Shown: positions 33,359 to 41,689 of the stretch, in pieces | Numbering within the stretch: position 1 is the stretch's first letter | How the letters are laid out: the number at the start of each line of letters is the position of its first letter | DNA from: PSRI01 sp041484195 | GTDB lineage: Bacteria > Bacteroidota > Bacteroidia > Chitinophagales > Chitinophagaceae | Reading direction: 5' to 3' | Assembly: GCA_041484195.1 (NCBI GenBank) | Contig: JBGPHC010000016.1 | Coordinates: 1-64,000, forward strand | DNA length: 64,000 nt | Translations under genes and position numbers: made by a program | The notes under the pieces: generated by a model | The model's input: the letters and a program-made list of their open reading frames with translations, nothing else | What the model was told of the DNA's origin: nothing | The model's database searches: none

Positions 33359-34495
33359 TTATTTTATGCCTATTTGAACTCTTGCCCCATCTCTTAATTT
33401 CTGTATGCCGTCAATCACTATCTTTTCTCCGGAATGGAGGCCATCATTAACAATTACCTTGTCATCAATCCTGGTACCCAATGCTAATTTGCGCTGGGAC
33501 ACTTTGCTGCTGTCGCCTACAACATACACGTAATATTCTCCCATTTGCTCCACCACCGTGCGATAGGGAATCATTACCATATTGACCGCATGATTGTTCC
33601 GCACCTTCAGATTGCAATTCATGCCTGCTTTGAGGATGCGGCCAGGATTCCGGAAGACGATCCTTACCTTGATCGTGCCAGTTAGTGGGTCCACCGCACG
33701 ATCTATCACGCTGATGTTTCCTGGATAAGAATAGATGCTTCCGTCCGGAAGCTGCAACATGAAGGTTGAATCCTTCAGATTGGTTCCAATTTTTTGGAGC
33801 TGCTCGAACCTGCTGATCTTTTTTTCATCGGCCGCGAAATCGACAGCAACGGGGTCATCCGAAGAAATAGTATTCAATAAGGTTGTTCCCGGCGACACAG
33901 CCGCACCAATTTTCACTTGTGAGATGCCAATAGTGCCGTCAAAGGGTGCAATGATCTTAGCATATTTCAGGTTGGTCTGTACAGTGCTCACGTTGGCTTT
34001 CGCGGCTTCTACCTGCATTTTAGAACTCTCAAGGTCGGCCAGAGCATGATCCAGGGTCTGCTTAGCGATGGCATCCTGTTGCGCCAGCTCCGTATATCGG
34101 TCCGCATCCTGCTGTGCCCTTGCCAGGTTGGCCTTTGCCACATTGAGATTGGCCAGAGCCTGGTCATAAGACCCTTTGTATTGCTGCGGATCGATACTAT
34201 ATAAATCCTGCCCCCGCATCACACGCTGACCATCTTTGAAATAGATGCCGGTAATATATCCTCCAACCTGCGGCCTGATCTGAACTTCGTTGAGCGCTGC
34301 AACAGTGCCGGGAAATGATTCGAAAAAAGAAGCATTGCCTTCTTCAACTGTATACACATTCACTGCCACCGGCGGAGGCGGTGCGCCAGTTCCTTTGTTA
34401 TTCCTGGAGGCGCAGGAAGATAGCATCAGTGATGTTAAGATGAAAAGACACTGACAACATACAAGAGATCGCATATAATTTCCTGGTTTATACAT
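33359..34495 (-). CDS. RND efflux periplasmic adaptor lipoprotein (AcrA/MexA type)
   Basis: A 378-residue membrane-fusion protein linking the RND permease to the TolC channel. The N-terminus has a lipobox (LMLSSCAS) for lipid anchoring; Met8 at 34474 is an alternative start. Domains: lipoyl halves (AALNEVQIRPQVGGYITGIYFKDGQRV in part, and LKYAKIIAPFDGTIGISQVKIGAAV in part), a long alpha-hairpin between them (YDQALANLNVAKANLARAQQDADR), a beta-barrel domain and a membrane-proximal domain ending GIQKLRDGARVQIGIK. It begins nine bases after the TolC gene. Confidence 0.93.
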   Translation of the reverse strand: MYKPGNYMRSLVCCQCLFILTSLMLSSCASRNNKGTGAPPPPVAVNVYTVEEGNASFFESFPGTVAALNEVQIRPQVGGYITGIYFKDGQRVMRGQDLYSIDPQQYKGSYDQALANLNVAKANLARAQQDADRYTELAQQDAIAKQTLDHALADLESSKMQVEAAKANVSTVQTNLKYAKIIAPFDGTIGISQVKIGAAVSPGTTLLNTISSDDPVAVDFAADEKKISRFEQLQKIGTNLKDSTFMLQLPDGSIYSYPGNISVIDRAVDPLTGTIKVRIVFRNPGRILKAGMNCNLKVRNNHAVNMVMIPYRTVVEQMGEYYVYVVGDSSKVSQRKLALGTRIDDKVIVNDGLHSGEKIVIDGIQKLRDGARVQIGIK

Positions 34496-34504
34496 TGAAT
34501 AAGA

Positions 34505-35827
34505 TTAATACACGACGTTGCCCAGCGCCTTTTGAACATCCAGCTTGCTGCTGAGCAACTGGTATAACGCATTGATATAATTCACTCTTGACAACTGGAG
34601 ATCGCTCTGGGCTACCATCAGTTCCAGATAAGTCTTAATCCCCGCCCGGTATTGCAATTGTATGGTGTTGTACACGTCTTGCGCCAACTCCAGGTTTTCT
34701 TTCAAAGCCTGATAATTGGTGAAATCGCTTCTGTACAAAGCCATGGCCTGGGTATATTCCATGTTCACTGCATTGCGCAGAGATTCCAGATCATAGTCCA
34801 CCCGTTTCAATTCCAGTTCGGCCAGCCTGATCTCCTGCGTTCTCTTAGTTCCCTGAAAAATCGGGAATGACAATTTCAAACCGGCAAATGCATTCGGATA
34901 ATTTTGCTGATACAATTTGGCAAAATCATTGTTGAGCCAGTTGAAATTATAGTTCCCGAATGCGGAAAGAGATGGTATATAACTCCACTTACTATACTTG
35001 AGATTGGCTTCCTGCAATCGTTTCTGTGTTTGGAGCAACTGGAATTCTATCCTGGTCTCCAAATTTATCTGTATGGTGGTATCCAGCAATGCTTCATTTT
35101 CCATTTTCACACTGTCATATTCCAGCCTCAGATCGGCCAGGCCAGGATAACCCATTAATTCTTTGAGACTGGCCAATTTCGCCTTCAATAACTCTTCATA
35201 CTGGTGCTGCTGCGCATTCGCGTTGTTCAATGCAATGGTGGCTCTCTTGTAGTCGGTCTTATCAACCAATCCACTTCTATATTGATTTTGAGCGTCTTTC
35301 AAACTTCTTTGCAGGAGCTGGATATCAGTGCCCAGACCTTCTATTTGTTTTTGAGTTAGGAGCACATCATAAAATGCCTTGCTTACACTCACCACCAATG
35401 CTATCTTATTCTCCATTGTATTTTGTTTGGCACGCGAACGAAGGTCTTTGGCGCTGCGGCTGGCCAGCAATACATCCCTGTTAAATAAGGTCTGATTAAT
35501 GGAAAACTGCGCCGACGAAGTATTATTCACACCTAGCTTTATTGCATTCCCCTGAAATACGGAGGTAGGTAGTAGGAAATTGTGCTGGAAATTATATTCG
35601 AGGTCCACCTGGGGAAACCAGTCAGCCAGCATGGACCTGATCGTTCTTTCTGTAATGGCTTCGTCCAGCAGTGATTGTTGAATAACCGGCTGATGTGCCA
35701 ATGCATATTGCACACAATTATTCAAATTGGCCTGTTGTAACAATGAGTCCTTGATCTCCTGTCCATAGATAGCCTGTGCACCATATATCAACACGATCAA
35801 CAAGGATATAAAGAATCTATTTTTCAT
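34505..35827 (-). CDS. TolC-family outer-membrane efflux channel
   Basis: A 440-residue trimeric channel protein with a signal peptide (MKNRFFISLLIVLIYGAQAIYG). The sequence has the internal duplication of outer-membrane efflux proteins: long helices (LLLTQKQIEGLGTDIQLLQRSLKDAQNQYRSG and NLELAQDVYNTIQLQYRAGIKTYLELMVAQSDL, cited in part) and the repeat motif YRSGLVDKTDYKRA. It is the first gene of the efflux operon, followed by the adaptor and the permease. The upstream gap (35828-36122) carries two near-identical palindromes, presumed operators, shared with the divergent S10 peptidase gene. Confidence 0.92.
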   Translation of the reverse strand: MKNRFFISLLIVLIYGAQAIYGQEIKDSLLQQANLNNCVQYALAHQPVIQQSLLDEAITERTIRSMLADWFPQVDLEYNFQHNFLLPTSVFQGNAIKLGVNNTSSAQFSINQTLFNRDVLLASRSAKDLRSRAKQNTMENKIALVVSVSKAFYDVLLTQKQIEGLGTDIQLLQRSLKDAQNQYRSGLVDKTDYKRATIALNNANAQQHQYEELLKAKLASLKELMGYPGLADLRLEYDSVKMENEALLDTTIQINLETRIEFQLLQTQKRLQEANLKYSKWSYIPSLSAFGNYNFNWLNNDFAKLYQQNYPNAFAGLKLSFPIFQGTKRTQEIRLAELELKRVDYDLESLRNAVNMEYTQAMALYRSDFTNYQALKENLELAQDVYNTIQLQYRAGIKTYLELMVAQSDLQLSRVNYINALYQLLSSKLDVQKALGNVVY

Positions 35828-35909
35828 AACCGGACAAATGAATATTCAGCAATAATGAATTTCTTCGTCATTGAATACGTAGAAAATTTAGATAACATCG
35901 CAAGACAAG

Positions 35910-35920
35910 CAAACGTTCGT
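35910..35920. promoter_or_regulatory. Candidate TetR-type operator, copy 1 (CAAACGTTCGT)
   Basis: CAAACGTTCG differs at one position from the perfect palindrome CAAACGTTTG 81 bases to the right. It lies about 85 bases upstream of the TolC start. TetR-family regulators of RND pumps often bind AAACGTTT-centred palindromes. No tetR gene is in this window. Confidence 0.45.
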
Positions 35921-35990
35921 GAGGACCCGGAGATCCCCGGATATCATCTGGAATGGGAACGCAAATGTAAAGGTTCAAACCTGAATAAAT

Positions 35991-36000
35991 CAAACGTTTG
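35991..36000. promoter_or_regulatory. Candidate TetR-type operator, copy 2 (CAAACGTTTG)
   Basis: A perfect 10-bp palindrome, extended imperfectly by AAA and TTT on the two sides. It lies between the divergent efflux operon and S10 peptidase gene, about 85 bases before the S10 -7 box. Together with copy 1 it could control either or both directions. Confidence 0.5.
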
Positions 36001-36084
36001 TTTAGTTTTTTTATTAACGATTGGTGAAATGCAGGTTATTACAGTCCTGGTGCCATCCTGGTTTAATTCGAAATCCAGTATATT

Positions 36085-36092
36085 TATTTTTG
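36085..36092 (+). promoter_or_regulatory. Probable -7 box (TATTTTTG) for the S10 peptidase gene
   Basis: A perfect TANNTTTG box 30 bases before the ATG at 36123; GGTTTAA about 20 bases upstream is the best -33 candidate. Confidence 0.45.
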
Positions 36093-36122
36093 ATTTCACT
36101 GCTTATTTAAAATTATCATTCA

Positions 36123-37601
36123 ATGAAAGAAATACTGTTGACTCTATTCTTAGGCGGGATATTGATTACATCCTTGGCGCAGGATAAATCTGTAAACAAA
36201 GATGGCGACCTTGTAATTACCAAAGGGCAGGTCAGGGTAAATGGCCAGACAATAAGCTATACGGCCACCACCGGCTATATGTTAATGAAGGATGAAAAGG
36301 ACTCCGCCAAGGCTAAACTTTTTTTCATTGCATACACCAAAGATGGTGAGGCGGATCCTTCAAAAAGGCCCATACTCTTTGCCTATAACGGGGGTCCCGG
36401 ATCGGCATCTTTATGGTTACATATGGGAGCGCTGGGACCTAAACGCATATTGATGACTGATTTTGGAGGCTCACTTCCGCCACCTTATAAATACGTTGAT
36501 AATGATTATACCTGGTTGGATAAAACTGACCTTGTATTTATTGATCCCATGATGACGGGATACACCAGGCCTGAGGGGAAGAATGACAAGAGCGAGTTTA
36601 CCGGCTATGAAAATGATATTCACTTTGTAGGTGATTTCATCCGCCTTTATACCACCAAATACCAACGGTGGAGCTCCCCTAAATTTGTTGGCGGGGAGAG
36701 TTATGGTACTACCCGTTCTGCAGGACTTGCCGGCTATCTTCAGGACCGTTATGGATTATACCTGAATGGCGTCGTCCTCATTTCAGCTGTCCTGGATTTT
36801 AGTACACTTGACGATTCACCCGGTAATGATCGCTCCTTTCCTCTGCTACTTCCAACATTGAGTGCTACTGCGTGGTACCATAAAAAATTGGACCCACGAT
36901 TTAATGATCTTTCGCCACTGCTCAAGGAAGTGGAGGAATTTGCCATGAACGACTATGCCACGGCGTTGAGCAAAGGCGACCTACTGAGTCCTTCCGAACG
37001 CGATGCCATCATTGATAAATTGCACACCTACACCGGACTGTCGAAGGAATATATTGACCAGAACAATTTACGCTTCTACGTGGGCCGTGTCAATAAAGAA
37101 TTGCTCCGCAAGGAAGGTAAAACAGTGGGGCGCTACGACTCCAGGGTCACAGGCTACGACCGCGACAACGCAGGCGAACAATATGATTACGATCCCAGTT
37201 TTGAGAATACTGTATATGGGCCATATGCGGCCGCTATTAACGACTATATTCGCCGAACCCTGAAATATGAAAACGATATCCCTTATGAAATACTCTCAGG
37301 ACGCGTGTATCCATGGCCGTTCAGTGCAAACAAATACCTGAACGTCGCGGAAACTCTGCGCAGCGCCATGACCAAAAACCCTTTCCTGAAAGTATGGATC
37401 GCCAATGGCTATTTCGATATGGCAACGCCTTATTTCCAGACCAGGGACGTAGTGAATCACATGGGCCTGCGGAAAGAATTAAGGGGCAATATCACCCTGA
37501 CTTACTACCCTTCCGGTCACATGATCTACACTCACCTGCCATCCCTGCAAGAGTTCAAGAAGGATTTCAACCGGTTCATGGACAATGCTGTGCCGAGATG
37601 A
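36123..37601 (+). CDS. Secreted S10 serine carboxypeptidase-like protein
   Basis: A 492-residue exported protein with a signal peptide (MKEILLTLFLGGILITSLAQ). It has the alpha/beta-hydrolase fold of serine carboxypeptidases, with the oxyanion segment FAYNGGPGSASLWLHMGALGP and the catalytic triad Ser193 (GGESYGTTR), Asp432 (NGYFDMATPYF) and His466 (YPSGHMIYTH). S10 enzymes remove C-terminal residues from peptides at acidic pH; bacterial members are less studied than those of plants and yeast. It is divergent from the efflux operon and has its own -7 box. Confidence 0.92.
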   Translation: MKEILLTLFLGGILITSLAQDKSVNKDGDLVITKGQVRVNGQTISYTATTGYMLMKDEKDSAKAKLFFIAYTKDGEADPSKRPILFAYNGGPGSASLWLHMGALGPKRILMTDFGGSLPPPYKYVDNDYTWLDKTDLVFIDPMMTGYTRPEGKNDKSEFTGYENDIHFVGDFIRLYTTKYQRWSSPKFVGGESYGTTRSAGLAGYLQDRYGLYLNGVVLISAVLDFSTLDDSPGNDRSFPLLLPTLSATAWYHKKLDPRFNDLSPLLKEVEEFAMNDYATALSKGDLLSPSERDAIIDKLHTYTGLSKEYIDQNNLRFYVGRVNKELLRKEGKTVGRYDSRVTGYDRDNAGEQYDYDPSFENTVYGPYAAAINDYIRRTLKYENDIPYEILSGRVYPWPFSANKYLNVAETLRSAMTKNPFLKVWIANGYFDMATPYFQTRDVVNHMGLRKELRGNITLTYYPSGHMIYTHLPSLQEFKKDFNRFMDNAVPR

Positions 37602-37633
37602 TAATTGAAAATAATCTGCAGAAGCCGGGCTGA

Positions 37634-37849
37634 TTATTGTGCTCCTATACCCTGCAAATACTGAAGAACAGACAATGCAGAATCACTTCCTTTGCCGGCA
37701 TGATGGAGAAGCTGTAATCCATGTGGTCCTTTAGAAAATTTCATATCCGGCGTGGAAGCCAGGATTGATTTAACCACAGCCAACCGGCCCAACATGGCCA
37801 CAGAAAATATGTTCATGCTGGGAATTAACTTGATATTAGATTCTATCAC
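37634..37849 (-). pseudogene. Ankyrin-repeat protein, C-terminal remnant
   Basis: The minus-strand frame ends with MNIFSVAMLGRLAVVKSILA, then STPDMKFSKGPHGLQLLHHA and GKGSDSALSVLQYLQGIGAQ. This reads as the last one or two ankyrin-like repeats of a Bacteroidota protein family whose end has the pattern AAMLGxxxIVKxxL..KGPHGxxLLHHAxKGG (from memory). It begins at an ATG that overlaps nothing conserved, and its upstream side runs straight into the YCII gene on the opposite strand, so the rest of the ankyrin gene is missing. A decayed fragment is more likely than a functional 71-residue protein. Confidence 0.5.
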
Positions 37850-37865
37850 TCAACTTTCTAAAAAC

Positions 37866-38153
37866 ATGCAATACATTCTATATGGAAGGGACGGAAATGA
37901 TGAACAAGCTTTGGAACGCAGAATGAGTGCCAGGCCCTCTCATTTCCGGAATGCGGCCGAGCTGAAAAGAAAAGGTCATTTCATTTTTGGTGGCGCCATT
38001 CTTGATGATCAAGGTAAAATGATCGGATCAACCATGATCATGCAATTTGATGACGAAAAACAGTTAAGGCAATGGCTGGATACGGAACCATATATCACCA
38101 ATAAGGTTTGGGAAAAATATGAACTACTTCCTTTCAGGGTGGCAGAGGTCTAG
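37866..38153 (+). CDS. YCII-related protein
   Basis: A 95-residue protein from the ATG at 37866 (MQYILYGRDGNDEQALERRM). The YCII pattern is present: a first strand, HFRNAAELKRKGHFIFGGAILDDQGKMIGS (in part), and FDDEKQLRQWLDTEPYITNKVWEKYELLPFRV (in part); the family fold is a dimeric alpha/beta barrel related to ABM proteins, with a His/Asp pair suggesting catalysis. Its activity is unknown. Longer in-frame starts run into the ankyrin remnant on the other strand and are rejected. It stands alone. Confidence 0.8.
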   Translation: MQYILYGRDGNDEQALERRMSARPSHFRNAAELKRKGHFIFGGAILDDQGKMIGSTMIMQFDDEKQLRQWLDTEPYITNKVWEKYELLPFRVAEV

Positions 38154-38313
38154 CATTGTTGGATGAAATACACTCTATTCGACCCGGTATCATTTGCAGC
38201 CTGCTGATTCTATCCCTGGCAAACATTGTTCTCATTTGAGAAAATTGGGGGCTCGACGAAATGCAGTTGATTCAATTCATCTTTTCAGAAAGAAGTATAA
38301 TTCGGAGCAAAAG

Positions 38314-38342
38314 GAATGCCACTCCCAAAAGAAGTGGCATTC
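38314..38342 (-). terminator. Candidate terminator hairpin after the lipoprotein gene
   Basis: GAATGCCACT (38314-38323) and AGTGGCATTC (38333-38342) form a perfect 10-bp stem with a 9-base loop. On the minus strand it is followed by CCTTTTGC, a weak T-run. It lies about 40 bases after the stop of the gene at 38381. Confidence 0.5.
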
Positions 38343-38380
38343 GAAGACCAGGTTCTCAAGCCTGGCAATTCAAATATTTT

Positions 38381-39217
38381 TTAATGCAGGTTGATATCCA
38401 CAGTGGCCCCAAAAATAGTTACTGAAACCATTTTATCACAGGTGCCTGTGCCCCAGGAAAAACTGAATTTGGGTTTATTTGCAATTTGTACATCGTATGA
38501 TCCGGCGGCCGGATAAAAATTATGCTGGGCCGTACATTCACCCTTAATGACCACGGGAGACGTAATGGTCAGCGTATAATTTTCAGATTCACGGTTGATG
38601 CCGGTCGTAGAGCCTGTGATAGTAATTATATTATCGGAATTATCGAAGATGTTCGCACCCAGGTCAATTGTGTAATTCCTGGTGAAGGTGGAAAGCACAT
38701 GGCTGGTGCCATCATTAAACTGGAAGGTGAAATCAGACGTTGTAAGTGTGAAGCTGACAGTGCTGGCCGTATAACCGATATTGCTCATCACAAAAATGCC
38801 ATTGAGCAACACGGAATCTCTTGAATGATAATTTATGAACTGGAAAGTTCTTTGAGTAGCATGCAGGTAATTCGGGCCGGTATAGCCGATAACGATTTTT
38901 CCGCTGCGTGTGCGTCCGGTAATCGGGCTTACGCATCCGGTGCCAAAGTCTACGGTGATGGTTTTATTAGTGGTGTCGGCGGTTACTACGGCGCAGCCAT
39001 TTTCTCGAAACTGCACATTGCCATCTTCATTTCCGTCAGCGGCGTCCATGGCATTCGAAAGTCCGTCATTCACCTGGTCATCAGAAATAGAAACCTGTTC
39101 AGTCGTTGATACTTCTGTGGTTGATTTCGTACCGCCTGAATTGTTGTCCTTCTTGCAGGCAAACAGAACGGTAGTCAGAATTGCCATTCCAAGGGCAGAG
39201 GTCTTCAATCTTTTCAT
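38381..39217 (-). CDS. Hypothetical lipoprotein, beta-rich
   Basis: A 278-residue lipoprotein from the ATG at 39217: signal MKRLKTSALGMAILTTVLFAC with the lipobox FAC. An acidic, Ser/Thr-rich linker (TKSTTEVSTTEQVSISDDQ) leads into a domain with many Thr- and Asn-rich beta strands (TITVDFGTGCVSPITGRTRSGKI, SVSFTLTTSDFTFQFNDGTS in part) and conserved cysteines in ENGCAVV, GTGCVS, KGECTA and GTGTCDK that could form disulphides. No catalytic motif or known family is recognised. Surface exposure is likely from the Asp/Glu-containing linker after the lipid anchor. Longer in-frame starts are not used because they bury the lipobox. Confidence 0.7.
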   Translation of the reverse strand: MKRLKTSALGMAILTTVLFACKKDNNSGGTKSTTEVSTTEQVSISDDQVNDGLSNAMDAADGNEDGNVQFRENGCAVVTADTTNKTITVDFGTGCVSPITGRTRSGKIVIGYTGPNYLHATQRTFQFINYHSRDSVLLNGIFVMSNIGYTASTVSFTLTTSDFTFQFNDGTSHVLSTFTRNYTIDLGANIFDNSDNIITITGSTTGINRESENYTLTITSPVVIKGECTAQHNFYPAAGSYDVQIANKPKFSFSWGTGTCDKMVSVTIFGATVDINLH

Positions 39218-39429
39218 AAAATATTGATTTATTGTTTTTAGTTCATGATAGATAGGAACATTCACTAAACGTTTAAACCGGTATTGAAATATTTTCAGCA
39301 AATTGATATTTGATAAATAAAGGCGATTCGAAACCATGGATAAGCGAAATGGAGAAACTTATGAGGCCTAATATATATGGAAGATGAGGGGATCGACATA
39401 GCCCTGTCCGGTGCGTAGGACATCGGCCC

Positions 39430-39462
39430 AAAAAAAGCGGGATCCCCCGGAGGACCCCGCTT
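39430..39462 (-). terminator. Intrinsic terminator of the DUF4382 gene
   Basis: Read on the minus strand, AAGCGGGGTCC and GGGATCCCGCTT pair around a short loop and are followed by a run of seven T residues (39430-39436). It lies 28 bases after the stop codon at 39490. Confidence 0.8.
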
Positions 39463-39489
39463 GACAGGCTCAATGAGATAAGAGCTTAT

Positions 39490-40443
39490 TTATTTATGCA
39501 ATTCGATCGTGCCTAGTTTCACAACCTTACCCGCCGCTACCGAGATATTGTTAATAGTAGTATCCTGGTATCCGTTGGAGGCATTGATGAACAGGCTGTA
39601 ATCACCATCATTCAACCCCCGAATCTTGAATTCACCTTCCCGGTTAGGAAGCGCATAGGCAGTATCCTGGCTATTGAACAGCGTAAGTACCGGGAATGCT
39701 TCTCTCGGAACAACTTTCCCCTGAACCGTACCGGTAACGCGTACTGCATACAAGTAGATGAATGGACGCAGGTAGAACATATTGTCTCTTACCCTTATGA
39801 TGGAACGAGCCACATCGAAATCCAGCCAGAGTTGCAAATGCCCTGGTGAAACCTGATCCCACTCATTTCCTTTCAACTTAATAATAATGGAAGAGCCCAG
39901 GTCAGGAGGAAGGTTAAGCGGGTAAGTGACACTGTCCTTTACCAGGGAATTATTTGGACCCAATTCGATCTTAATATATTTAATGACACCTTTTGGCACC
40001 AAACCGGAAGCCAACAAAGTATCAAGCCCATTGCTCAGGGAAAGCAGGTTATACACGCCCGGCTGAACATCGAGGTTTGTCCAGACCTTGCAGGAATCAG
40101 GCGTATTGGAATGATCACCATTGTGGTCACCATTATCTCCATGATGGTCACCGTTATTCCCATTATTGTCATGGTCATCATCGTTAAAGCCATCGTGGTG
40201 GCATGGACGGCCTCCATGGGTGCTGTCAGACTGATCGCAGGTATCAACCAGCACCTGAACAGATTTTATGTCAATAAACACACTATCAAAAAAACCGGGA
40301 CCATCAGTAAGAAACAGCGTTACTTTTTGCTTGCCTGCGGGAATATTTCCCTGCATTGAATCTTCTTTTTTGCAGGCGTAGAACAAAATGGTTATCGCCA
40401 GGGTAACCATGGACATAGTTAAAAGCTTCCATCTGGTTTTCAT
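39490..40443 (-). CDS. DUF4382 lipoprotein with a His/Asp/Asn-rich insert
   Basis: About 317 residues from the ATG at 40443 (MKTRWKLLTMSMVTLAITI, lipobox FYAC). The DUF4382 domain is recognised from KVTLFLTDGPGFFDSVFIDIKSVQV and LDVQPGVYNLLSLSNGLDTLLASG. After about 65 residues an insert of roughly 35 residues is made of D, H, N and G (DDDHDNNGNNGDHHGDNGD, then HNGDHSN), flanked by cysteines (DTCDQSD, GGRPCHH, DSCKVW); it looks suited to binding Ca2+, Ni2+ or Zn2+. The C-terminal 90 residues resemble a carboxypeptidase-regulatory-like Ig domain (VTGTVQGKVVPREAFPV). Function unknown; surface or periplasmic lipoprotein. Confidence 0.8.
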   Translation of the reverse strand: MKTRWKLLTMSMVTLAITILFYACKKEDSMQGNIPAGKQKVTLFLTDGPGFFDSVFIDIKSVQVLVDTCDQSDSTHGGRPCHHDGFNDDDHDNNGNNGDHHGDNGDHNGDHSNTPDSCKVWTNLDVQPGVYNLLSLSNGLDTLLASGLVPKGVIKYIKIELGPNNSLVKDSVTYPLNLPPDLGSSIIIKLKGNEWDQVSPGHLQLWLDFDVARSIIRVRDNMFYLRPFIYLYAVRVTGTVQGKVVPREAFPVLTLFNSQDTAYALPNREGEFKIRGLNDGDYSLFINASNGYQDTTINNISVAAGKVVKLGTIELHK

Positions 40444-40814
40444 AACAAAAATTTTCAATTTAGAAATGATGAATGAATACTTGGGATAGCACTTATGAAA
40501 TCAAGAATTATGCCCATCAAATTCATGGTGGATAACTTTCCAGGTGACTCCGTTAAGTGTCTGTTAATCTAATGATATATCTGTCTCGTTTGGTCAAAAC
40601 AAATCTTTCCGGCAGTTAGCGTTGCCGGTAGTGATTGCATTTGAGGATCAGGGTTGATTTGCAGTAATAGGTTAGTCCGCCAATCATAATACGTGCCTTT
40701 CTTCAAAACCGTTGGGAAATTGGTCGGCTTTTATTCCCTTCCCATCTCTTTTCGACACAAAAAAACCACCGTCCTGCAGGAAGGTGGCCCTTGTATTAAG
40801 AATAATCTTAATGG
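40444..40814. other. 371-base gap between two minus-strand genes
   Basis: It contains the cytochrome terminator (40759-40787), a CCGGCA/TGCCGG palindrome (40609-40628) and the AT-rich upstream region of the DUF4382 gene. No coding frame or RNA gene is supported. Confidence 0.5.
40759..40787 (-). terminator. Intrinsic terminator of the cytochrome c gene
   Basis: On the minus strand CCACCTTCC...GGACGGTGG forms a stem centred on CTGCAG, followed by seven T residues. It lies 28 bases after the cytochrome stop codon at 40815. Confidence 0.75.
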
Positions 40815-41444
40815 TCATTTCTTTTGAACCGCGGCAGCCAGGGGTGGTGTCGGCGGCGGAACCAGGTTCTTGATGGGCTTAGTTGATTTCAAATACGCAA
40901 AAATGGCCTTCAATTCATCATCTCTGAAATTTCTGAAGCTCGTCCATGGCATGGGTGGCAGCAGCATCCTGTTATTATCTAAACCTTTCGATTTTCCTTC
41001 GCGCAAAGCCTTAATGAATTGGTCTTCACTCCAATTCCCGATACCGGTTTGGTCAGATGTAAGGTTGGCGGTATAAGATATGCCCCAGGGTCCTTCCCAG
41101 GCTGTCATCGTTTGAGTAAGACCGAGGCCTCTGGTCTCTAACGACTTGCGGTCAAATTCCGGCGCCTTCAATTGGGCAGGATGGCCTGAAAGTAATAATG
41201 CGCTGTCTTCAACTGGGCCCTGTGGAGACATTTTCTTTGGCGTGTGGCAGTCTCCGCAAGCTCCAACCGTTACCAGATGCTCGCCCCATTTTACCTGGCT
41301 TTCATATCCGCCATAATTGGGCTTTTCAACGGCCGTAACCGGCTTATTTTCGCCAGTGTTATCGGACTTTGCTCCATTGCAGCAGACCAAAAAAAGCATT
41401 CCTGAAACTAACAAGATGCTGAAAGCAGTTGAATTCCTGATCAT
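40815..41444 (-). CDS. Monohaem c-type cytochrome lipoprotein
   Basis: A 209-residue exported cytochrome. The signal MIRNSTAFSILLVSGMLFLVC ends in a probable lipobox (LVCC). One haem-binding motif, CGDCH at residues 63-67, is present; Met165 in LLPPMPW is the likely sixth ligand. The last part is proline-rich (PPPTPPLAAAVQKK). Architecture resembles the single-haem domains of alcohol-dehydrogenase-type or gluconate-dehydrogenase cytochrome subunits, but no dehydrogenase gene is adjacent, so its electron partner is unknown. It has its own terminator. Confidence 0.85.
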   Translation of the reverse strand: MIRNSTAFSILLVSGMLFLVCCNGAKSDNTGENKPVTAVEKPNYGGYESQVKWGEHLVTVGACGDCHTPKKMSPQGPVEDSALLLSGHPAQLKAPEFDRKSLETRGLGLTQTMTAWEGPWGISYTANLTSDQTGIGNWSEDQFIKALREGKSKGLDNNRMLLPPMPWTSFRNFRDDELKAIFAYLKSTKPIKNLVPPPTPPLAAAVQKK

Positions 41445-41689
41445 AAAAGTTTTTTTGTTTTGGTTCTTAAATAAAAAAAATAATCGAATTGCAGGTATTG
41501 TTGCCTGTAATTTGCCTGCGTGGTTTTGATTGGTGAGGTGAGCGGGGAGATCCTTAGGATGAGAGGGTTAAACTAGTATATATATTTCTAATATGCAATA
41601 GCAGCCATTGCCATATATATTTTTTTTATTGCTAAAAGAGATGTATCAATTTGATGCTTTTGCACAACTGGATTGCCCTCAAATACAAA

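Noticed and set aside
37634..37849. Ankyrin fragment as a functional short gene
   Set aside because: Ankyrin proteins need several repeats; only the last part remains and the upstream part is missing.
40093..40215. Short tandem repeats that could look like a CRISPR or satellite array
   Set aside because: The repeats are the codons of the His/Asp/Asn-rich insert of the DUF4382 lipoprotein; there are no regular spacers.
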